Shown: in pieces, positions 56,357 to 64,000 of the stretch
How positions within the stretch are numbered: the stretch's first letter is position 1
How the letters are laid out: the number at the start of each line of letters is the position of its first letter
NCBI GenBank assembly: GCA_030848705.1
Contig: CM061245.1
Coordinates: forward strand, 66,366,006 to 66,430,005
From: Heracleum sosnowskyi
Taxonomy: Eukaryota > Streptophyta > Magnoliopsida > Apiales > Apiaceae
Direction: 5' to 3'
DNA length: 64,000 bases
Notes under the pieces: generated by a model
The model's input: the letters and a program-made list of their open reading frames with translations, nothing else
What the model was told of the DNA's origin: nothing
The model's database searches: none
Translations under genes and position numbers: made by a program

Positions 56357-58015
56357 CTAGATGTTCTCCATCTTTTAGTACAAAGCACTTTGCATCAAAG
56401 GCTGCTGTGGGAAGCTCAACCAAAGGAGGATACAAAACTGGATATGTGGATAGATCAAAGTTCAAATGTTACAACTGTGGAGAACCGGGTCATTTTGCTA
56501 CTGAATGCAAAAGACCCAAACAGGTTCAAAGATATGAGAAAGGAACTGGTGGATACTCCAAGAAAAATCAAGGTAGAGCCTATGTGGCTGAAGGAACGTG
56601 TTGGGATGATTCTGATGATGAAGAAGAGGAAGAATATGTCAACCTAGCTCTCATGGCTAGCACTGATGAGGTAGCATCAACACCTTCAAGTCAGGTACCT
56701 TCACTTGTCTTACTTGATATGTCTACTGATGAGTATAAGAAAACCATTAAAGACTTAAGTGCTGAAATGTTCAATGTCTATACTAGCTTATCTGCTGCTA
56801 ATGAGGAAATCTCTAGACTAAGTAAGCTAAATGAAACACTTCAGTCTGAAAATGATTCTCTTGTTCTCAAAACCAGTTCACTAGGCTCTTTAGCTCAAGA
56901 GAATGCTAAACTTAAAAATGAATTAAAATGTGCTAAGGAGGTTGAGGAATTCCTGAGGAATTCCTGAGGAATGAGATTGCTGAAAATGAATTTAAGATTA
57001 AGGCCTATAGAAACTCATCAAAGATAGTTCAGGATTACAATGATAAGCATACAGAAAATCAGTCTGTTGGTATAGGTTTTTCTTATGGTAGAAGACCTGG
57101 AAAGGAAACTGTGATTCAAGATTGTCCTGGAAATGCTGCTGTCAAACCCACCATTCTCAAGAAAGTTAAAACTCCTATTTTCAAAGCTGCTGAAATTGAG
57201 TTTGATGAAGAAGCCATGCTCATCAAACAAGAAATTCTTGATGAGGATGAAGGTGTTGACAGCACATTCAAGGATGGAAAGGATACTGTCACAATCTCCA
57301 AGACAGTAAACTTACCAAGCAATCAGACAGTAAGTTCAAAAGATGATGTCACAGTTGGCAAGACAGAATCTTTCAAAGATACTGTCAAGAATGGTTCCAA
57401 GACAGTAACTTCAAAACCTTCTGCCAAGACAGTAGGAATAAAAGATACTGTCAAGGAAAGTTCGACAGCAACTTCTGAACATACTGTCAATCCAGTAACT
57501 CCCAAGTCTAAAAACAGGAATGGTAAGGTAGGTGTCAATAAAGGAAATGGATACACTAATGTTGGAGGTGCTTCTAGGAAACTGTGCAATAACTGTGGAT
57601 CTACTCATCACTTAACACATGTTTGTAAGAAACCAATTGAGGATAAGATCAATGCTACTGAACTCAATGGTAACTTACACAGAACCCCCCTTATGCATAG
57701 AACCATGAGTGTCTGTAATAACATTGATTGTATGCCATGCAAAATCACTGCCATGAGTACATGCTTTAACTTACCTGTTCTCTCTACTGAAAAATGCTCA
57801 TACCTAAACACTGTTGAGACTTCTGAGCCTGCTGGCAACAGCAAAAGGCTTCATCCACTAAGAAAAGGACCAAGTCCAATTCTAAACCTAAGTGGGTGAA
57901 AAGAGAAGTCAAACAGGAAGTCTTTGATAATTCTTGTGATGTTGTGACTGAAAGAAACTCAGGAAACACTGAAACTGCAGGACCCAACAAAGATTGGGTA
58001 CCATATGCAACTTAG
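56357..58015 (+). pseudogene. Element C gag (5' end missing, frameshifted)
   Basis: Begins abruptly in the linker before the zinc knuckle CYNCGEPGHFATEC (near 56467), so primer site and N-terminal Gag are deleted. The acidic NLALMAS block, coiled coil and second knuckle CNNCGSTHHLTHVC (near 57588) match the order in A and D. An 11-base tandem duplication (GAGGAATTCCT, about 56944-56965) shifts the frame. Another shift occurs near 57843, and the gag stop is at 58013-58015. Between 57250 and 57510 about ten family motifs are read as DTV, KTV and STA. Confidence 0.82.
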
Positions 58016-58033
58016 AAACATTCTGTTTTGCAG
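56695..58033 (+). other. Element C: candidate gag-pol intron
   Basis: Donor TCAG|GTACC with GT at 56695, 14 codons after LALMA as in D; acceptor TTCTGTTTTGCAG|GG ending at 58033. The donor cut is between codons of the gag frame, and the exon after it starts on a codon of the protease frame. The 1339 bases contain the second knuckle, both gag frameshifts and the gag stop. Confidence 0.6.
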
Positions 58034-60368
58034 GGTAAGAAGAAAAATCAGGTCATGTGGATTATTGACAGTGGTTGCTCAAGACACATGACAGGTGATA
58101 AAGCCCTGCTATCACATTATGTAGAGAAAGCTGGCCCAATCATAACCTTTGGAGACAACATCAAGGGTTACACAGTGGGATATGGATGTCTGGAAATTGG
58201 AAATGTTGTCATTGAAGATATTGCTCTTGTGGATGGATTGAAGCACAACCTACTCAGTGTCAGCCAATTCAGTGACAGAGGATTTAAGGTTGACTTTGAC
58301 ATGATGGTGTGCAACATCTATCACAAGAAGGATGGAAGCCTCTCTCTAAAAGGGGTCAGAAAAGGAAGCCTGTTTGTTGCTGATCTATAAGCTCAACAAA
58401 GAAGGATAAAGTTTACTGTTTTTACAGCAAAGCTACTGTTGGTGACAGTATGCTTTGGCACAGGAAGCTCTCACATCTCAACTTCAAAACAATGAACATT
58501 CTAATGAAGAAAGAGTTAGTGAGAGGTTTGCCCCAACAGGAATTCTGTCAAGAAGGATTGTGTGAAGATTGTCAAATGGGCAAACTGAGAAGAGCTGTGC
58601 ACAAGTCCAAGCAAGTAAACACCAAAACAGAAGCACTCAAGTTAATTCACATGGATCTCTTTGGACCAGTCAATGTACCATCTATGGCCAGAAAGAGATA
58701 TGCCTTAGTAATGGTGGATGATTACTCAAGGTACACTTGGGTGAAATTTCTTGAATCCAAAGATGAAGCTGCTCAAGTGATTATTGATCAAGTCAGAGTT
58801 CTTGATAGAACCCCAAACTCAAAAGTTCAAATCTTGAGGAGTGACAATGGTACAGAATTCAGAAATGCCACACTTGGAAATTTCTGCAAAGATGAAGGAA
58901 TTGTACAACAATTCTCTGCTGCAAGAACTCCACAGCAGAATGGAGTTGTAGAAAGAAAGAACAGGACTCTCATTGAAGCAGCTAGAACTATGTTGCATGA
59001 TGCTAAGCTGCCAACATATTTCTGGGCTGAAGCTATCAACACAGCCTGTTATACTCAGAACAGAACCATGATCAACAAAACTCATGCAAGTACTCCTTAC
59101 TGTCTGTTAACTGGAAAGAAACCTACTGTCAAATATTTTCATGTGTTTGGGAGCAAATGCTTTATGATGAAGGACAATCATGAGAAGAAAGGAAAATTTG
59201 ACACCAAGGCATTTGAAGGACTATTCATGGGTTACAGCACAGAAAGGACTGCCTACAGAGTTTATGTTATGGAACACAAGATAATTGAAGAAAGTGTTAA
59301 TGTCACATTTGATGAAACCAAGTTTCCAGGACTGCATGAAGAAGGAAAGATGCAGACATTCAGATTTGAGAATCAAGGATACCTGGAAGCTGAGGAGATT
59401 GTAGATGAAGAACCTAGCTTCACTCAAATTGTTGAAGTTGACAAAGATGCTGTCAACACCACTACTGTCAATCAAACTCCAGCTCAATCACACACCATAA
59501 CATCTAACATTCAGAACAGTGATGACTCTGGAGACAATGAAGAACATGGTGGAGACAATGGAATTGATGAGCATTCAACTCAACAAGCTGAAGCAAATGT
59601 TCCTGTTCAGTCAAGTAGCTTGCCCAGAATCACCAAGTGGAACAAAGATCACTCAAGTGACCTTATCATTGGTGATCCTAATTCTGGAGTGAGGACAAGG
59701 AACAAAGTCTCTGCTGACAGCATGTTTTCATGCTTCCTGTCTCATATGGAACCTAAGACAATTGATGAAGCATTGTTGGATTCTGACTGGGTGATAGCCA
59801 TGCAGGAAGAGCTAAATCAGTTTGAAAGAAACAATGTATGGAAATTGGTTCCAAGACCTAAGGGAAAGTCAGTTATTGAGACTAAGTGGGTTTTCAGAAA
59901 CAAACTTGATGAAAGTGGATTAGTGACAAGGAACAAAGCAAGGCTAGTGGCTAAAGGTTACTGTCAACAGGAGGGAATAGATTATGATGAGACATTTGCT
60001 CCTGTTGCAAGACTTGAAGCTATCAGAATCTTTCTAGCTTATGCTGCACACTGCAACTTCAAAGTATTTCATATGGATGTCAAAAGTGCCTTTCTAAATG
60101 GAGAGCTGGAAGAAGAAGTGTATGTGGAACAGCCACCAGGGTTTGAGGATGCTGAAATGCATAATTTTGTGTACAAACTCTTCAAAGCTTTGTATGGACT
60201 AAAGCAAGCACCCAGGGCATGGTATGACACACTTTCCACCTTTCTTCTGGAAAACCAGTTTACCAGAGGAGTTGTGGACAAGACACTTTTCTACAAGCAT
60301 CATGGCAAGGACATCATTCTGGTACAAATCTATGTGGATGACATCATTTTTGGTTCTACAAAAAGTGC
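58034..60368 (+). pseudogene. Element C pol, first part: protease, integrase, first half of reverse transcriptase
   Basis: Protease catalytic DSG at about 58067-58075 (MWIIDSGCSRHMTG). A one-base frameshift occurs near 58388, after LFVADL; the frame from 58450 carries integrase (WHRKLSHLN, CEDCQMGKLR, MDLFGPV, RSDNGTEF near 58840, VVERKNRTLIEAARTML). The integrase-RT linker has two family motifs (near 59450-59470). RT runs from DSDWVIAMQEELNQFER to YVDDIIFGST near 60333-60360, where H interrupts it just after the catalytic DD. There is no ATG upstream of protease. Confidence 0.88.
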
Positions 60369-61758
60369 ACGTGGTCACAAGTAATATAGAGATAAGTAGG
60401 ATTCGTTCCCACAGAGACTAGAATTGTTCGTTTTAGTTCACTTATACACCAGATTACGATTTCTATCCACTGCTAAAACAATCACAAATTTGGGTTGATT
60501 ATACTAATGATTATTATTAACTAAGAATTTACTAGAAAAATGACTTAAACGATTTTCTTATAAATAAACAAACATGGGATTTCAACTTCATTAACCACTT
60601 CATCTAGAACCTTATGCCTCTTAGCCTAGCATGTGCAAGCGATGATAACTGATTAGACGCACTAAACTGACACACGCCAACTTTCGTTGTACATATATCA
60701 TCCTACTGATCATCCACAATTGATAGAAGTCAAGTAGTCACCAAATATGCTTAGTCCCTATATGTCTATAGAGATTGAAAACATAATGGTTTACAATCAA
60801 GCATCCAAATAATCACATAGTCGGTGCGAGACGGATAGAATTACACCACAAATTAATACATGCTCTTCACATGCAAAAACCTACGCTAGCATGGTATGTT
60901 CTAAACCCTAGATCCACTTTCGCAATCACTAGGATTCAACAAACAATTACGGATGTTCGCGACGCACCCATAACGAATAAGCGCAACCAAACTAGGTTAA
61001 CAATATATCAAACACACACCAAGGCATAAAAACATTTAATAACTAGAATCCATGGAAAACTCCATTAAAACCCCATGATAACGATTAGCCCATAATTGGA
61101 CTTCTCATCATCATGGGTTCAAGTGATAACATGATTAAAACAATATAAAGCATAGAAGAAAGAAATCTGAATTCAATAATAAACTAATTACGAGAACTGA
61201 ATATGAAATCAATTAAACTAAGGAGAAAAGACAAAAGAAAACTTCTCTTGTTCTTGAGCCTCCTTTGCTTACAATATACGTATGTCTCTGTCTCAATCTA
61301 GGTCTGAATAATATGTCTCTAATATATCTAATATAAAGTATTTTTAATTAACTAAAATAATTACAAGGAGATTTCCCAATCAGAATTAGATTTCTATAAT
61401 GGAAATTTCGTTGGCTTCTGTTCCCTCCTGATTCTGGACCGCTCCGAGCAGTAATAAAATATGAGCCCAACTCAGAATTAAAGATCTTCTTCCAAGCTTT
61501 CCAACGACTGCTTACGGGCCCAAAACAGACTTGTAGAACTCCAGATAGAGCCCAAACAGTAAAATCTGCGCAACCAGCCCAAAAATCCGAAAATTGCTTT
61601 AATCCACTCCAAAAATTGCAATTTAAGCTCCACTTCAAATTAAATAGGATCTCCTTAATACCTACAATAAAACAATATAATTTATTAAATAAAAATCCAA
61701 TTCAGTGCAAAATAACTTAAATATAAGGACCAAATTACGATAAAGCTCACGCTTATCA
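60369..61758 (-). mobile_element. H: solo LTR of an Athila-type element
   Basis: About 1390 bases with no coding content. It is clearly related to the LTR of G in the same orientation: GTCACAAGTAATATA near the left end, GTTCCCACAGAGACT, CATGGGAT then CTTCATTAA, and CGCTTATCA at the right end. Its left end lacks the first 20 or so bases seen in G, and I find no matching 5-base duplication (AAAAG left, GAAGC right). It is probably a recombined solo LTR with a damaged left border. Confidence 0.8.
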
Positions 61759-62671
61759 GAAGCTGTGTGAGAAGTTTTCCCATCTCATGAGCAACAAATA
61801 TGAGATGAGCATGATGGGAGAACTGTCATTCTTTCTGGGGTTACAAATTCTTCAACAAACTGATGGAATCTTCATAAGTCAAGCTAAGTATATCAAGGAA
61901 CTTCTCAAAAAGTTCAACTTGGAAGATTCATCTCCTGCAAAGACACCAATGTCCACAGCAACTAGTCTGGATCTTGATCCTAAAGGAAAGAAAGTTGACT
62001 CAAGCACCTATAGAGGCATGGTAGGATCCCTCCTATACCTAACTGCTAGCAGGCCTGACATCATGTTTGCTACATGTCTCTGTGCAAGGTTTCAAAGTGA
62101 TCCAAAGGAGTCACACTTGGTAGCCATCAAGAGAATCTTTAGATACTTAAAAGGCACTCCTAACCTAGGCCTTTGGTATCCTAAGAATACTGGATTTGAT
62201 CTAATTGGTTACTCAGACTCAGACTATGCTGGATGCAAGATTGACAGAAAGAGTACTACTGGTAGCTGTCAATTTCTTGGTGGAAGATTGGTCTCATGGT
62301 TTAGCAAGAAGCAGCATTCAGTTTCTACCTCAACTGCAGAAGCTGAGTACATTGCTGCAGGCAGTTGCTGTGCACAAATTCTATGGATGAAAAGTCAACT
62401 TCTAGATTATGGTCTAGTGTTAAGAGAAATTCCTATTTACTGTGACAACACTAGTGCCATAGCCATCTCAGACAATCCAGTTCAACACTCTAGGACAAAG
62501 CACATTGATATAAGACATCACTTTATCAGAGAGCATGTTGAACAAGGAACTGTGAAGCTGATTTATGTCCCAACTGACAAGCAACTTGCTGACATCTTCA
62601 CTAAGCCATTGGATGAAGCAACCTTCAACAGGTTGGTAAGTGAATTGGGAATGCTGAATCTGGTATGTTAA
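61759..62671 (+). pseudogene. Element C pol, last part: end of reverse transcriptase and RNase H
   Basis: Resumes right after H (KLCEKFSHLMSNKYEMSMMG), then SLLYLTASRPDIMFATCLC, DSDYAGCKIDRKSTTGSC and STAEAEYIAAGSCC. It ends at a stop after LGMLNLVC. The block is open throughout. It was one frame with 58450-60368 before H inserted. Confidence 0.9.
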
Positions 62672-63075
62672 TTTACTAAGGTTTCTAAATTTTCAATTCT
62701 TATTGAAGCTCATGACAGCAACTTCAAACCTGCTGTCAAGAGAAGTTACTGTCTACTTGGTTTATGTCTGTTATGCGACAGCATGTGTTGATTTGACTTT
62801 TCATGTCAGTATTTTGTGCCAGTCTCATACTTTTAAACCGTGTATGACTTTAATGTGGTTATCCGTTAAGTTTGAGAGTTAAAAATCTGTTCCATTGGAC
62901 TTTCACACTCTTTTGCATTAATCTGTAGGATTAAAGGAGGACACGACCATTAATTACTTTTGTGGTAGTTGTATGGGTACTCTAACTGTTGACCATTAGA
63001 CTTTAATCCTTAGACGGTTTTGCCTATAAATTAACCTTAGGTTTCACCAGTCTGCTCTCAGTTTTAAAGTAAATA
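62672..63075 (+). promoter_or_regulatory. Element C spacer with promoter-like end
   Basis: Five or so family motifs (near 62713, 62731, 62745, 62778) lie in the first 120 bases. TATAAA at 63025-63030 stands about 45 bases before the ATG of the next small ORF, with TCTGCTCTCA between as a plausible start region. Confidence 0.45.
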
Positions 63076-63336
63076 ATGGAAAACAAAGTAGGAATCGAAG
63101 TTGGTCTAAAGAAGTGTGATAGTGAACCCGACAATGAAGAGATCGATGAGCTCTTTGAAATACTGTTGGACGCCATGGATGAGATAGACGAGGAAAAGGA
63201 GGCCAAGGCTAAGGAAGAGGAGGCCAAGGCTATGGAAGAAGAGAAGGAGCTTCAGGCACTTCTTGAAAAAGAAGGTCGCTCTGAAGAAGAGATTAAGGAA
63301 GAAGTCTTAGAACTAGTTGATAAAATCATAGAATGA
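63076..63336 (+). CDS. Element C small acidic ORF, unknown
   Basis: 86 codons from an ATG in good context (AATAATGGA), 46 bases after a TATAAA box. The product is very acidic and almost wholly helical: NEEIDELFEILLDAMDEIDE, then a Lys/Glu/Ala repeat (EAKAKEEEAKAMEEEKE) and a second helix (GRSEEEIKEEVLELVDKI). A coiled coil is likely. No family recognised. A and D have no counterpart of this length between pol and ORF2; A has only a 17-codon ORF near 41653. It might be an element-specific accessory protein or a captured host exon. Confidence 0.5.
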   Translation: MENKVGIEVGLKKCDSEPDNEEIDELFEILLDAMDEIDEEKEAKAKEEEAKAMEEEKELQALLEKEGRSEEEIKEEVLELVDKIIE

Positions 63337-64000
63337 TGTACTCAATGTTCAATATTAATGATTTTATTAACAATAATAAAAGTTCCTGTTTATGTGGTTA
63401 CTGAGTTTATGACTTGTCTGTGTAACTTGTTTAATATCTGTGTTTGAAAGATTACATTGCTAAATTCATATTCTGTTAATTTTAGGTTAAGTATATGAGC
63501 AACGCATTCTAATTAGTTCATGACAGAAACAATTTCCCATTTCAATTACTGTCACAAAGAAGGATACTGTCCTGTGTCTCTTGACAGCAACCTTCTTGAC
63601 AGCAGGGAAAGACTTTTTGTCACGACCTTTAAAGGATACTGTCACTCAAATGCTTAACGGTGACAGCAAGTTTTTGCGCAATAGTTGCTGTCGCGCAAAA
63701 CCTACTGTCACCACCACTTATTACTGACAGATTGTTTCTAGCGCACAGGTTACTGTCAACAATAGTGGACCGTTGTAATTGGATATTCACCCCACGTTTG
63801 ACAGTGAATAACGGGCAGTAACTCACGTGTTAAGAGAGTGGGTTAAGACACGTCCTTTAACTCCACTTTTTGAGCAAACGTTTGAGATACCCATATTTAT
63901 TCTCCAGTTACTCAGACATATCACTCTCACAAAACTCAAGGCAAAATACTTTTCTTCAAGCAAAAAGCTACTTTCTCACTTTCTTCTTTTCTTGAAATCT
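63337..64000 (+). promoter_or_regulatory. Element C spacer before the expected third ORF
   Basis: Dense in family motifs between 63520 and 63810, both orientations. It then shows a G-box (CACGTG, 63824-63829), CATATTTAT (63892-63900) and a pyrimidine-rich leader to the window end. The order matches the region before ORF2 in A. The ORF itself would start beyond 64000. Confidence 0.45.

Larger units (their letters stand above)
55337..64000 (+). mobile_element. Element C: Sirevirus-like Ty1/copia retrotransposon, cut by the window end
   Basis: Order: probable 5' LTR (to 56356), gag from its middle onward, pol interrupted by solo LTR H, spacer, a small acidic ORF, a second spacer. The third ORF and 3' LTR would lie beyond 64000. 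The family motif TACTGTCA or TGACAGTA ties the LTR, gag, pol linker and spacers together. The left border is approximate, as no second LTR or target duplication is in view. The primer site and about the first 250 Gag codons are missing, and gag and pol have frameshifts, so this copy is defective. Confidence 0.8.

Overview
The window is a plant intergenic block built almost entirely of LTR retrotransposons nested inside one another. Methionyl-tRNA and TGGCGCC-type primer sites, Sirevirus-like Ty1/copia elements with an extra ORF behind pol, and Tekay-, Tat- and Athila-like Ty3/gypsy elements all indicate a large, repeat-rich eudicot genome. Species cannot be read from it. I see no ordinary host gene, tRNA, rRNA or CRISPR array.

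Layout, labels mine. B (copia, minus strand, decayed) is the old substrate: 1-1616 and 54194 to about 55336. A (copia, plus, 1617-54193, TSD TTGTA, 492-bp LTRs) split the reverse transcriptase of B. E (Tekay-like chromovirus, plus, 4770-37729, TSD GATAC, 3580-bp LTRs) split pol of A. D (copia, plus, 8108-21231, TSD ATGGC, 1020-bp LTRs) sits in the 5' LTR of E. F (Tat-like gypsy, minus, 23567-30415, TSD GCCGC, 536-bp LTRs) sits in gag of E. G (Athila-like gypsy, minus, 42410-50129, TSD GTCTC, 1583-bp LTRs) sits in ORF2 of A. C (copia, plus, about 55337 to beyond 64000) adjoins B and carries an Athila-type solo LTR, H, near 60369-61758. LTR pair differences counted by eye (A about 8/492, G about 20/1583, E about 10/3580, F 1/536, D none seen) agree with outer-before-inner insertion.

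D is nearly complete: gag, pol and a long third ORF with one frameshift. A and C have the same plan with scattered lesions. F and G kept gag and LTRs but lost the reverse-transcription core, so they must have moved using enzymes from other elements.

Two things stand out. First, A, C and D all place an AG|GTA donor just after the first Gag zinc knuckle and a T-rich TGCAG|GG acceptor just before the protease, both in phase 0. Splicing would join front-half Gag in frame to Pol, while unspliced RNA makes full Gag. Second, each copia family carries its own short motif (D TCAACGRWA, A AAACTCTGA, C TACTGTCA, B CTATCGAA) scattered through LTRs, coding linkers and spacers, often in both orientations.
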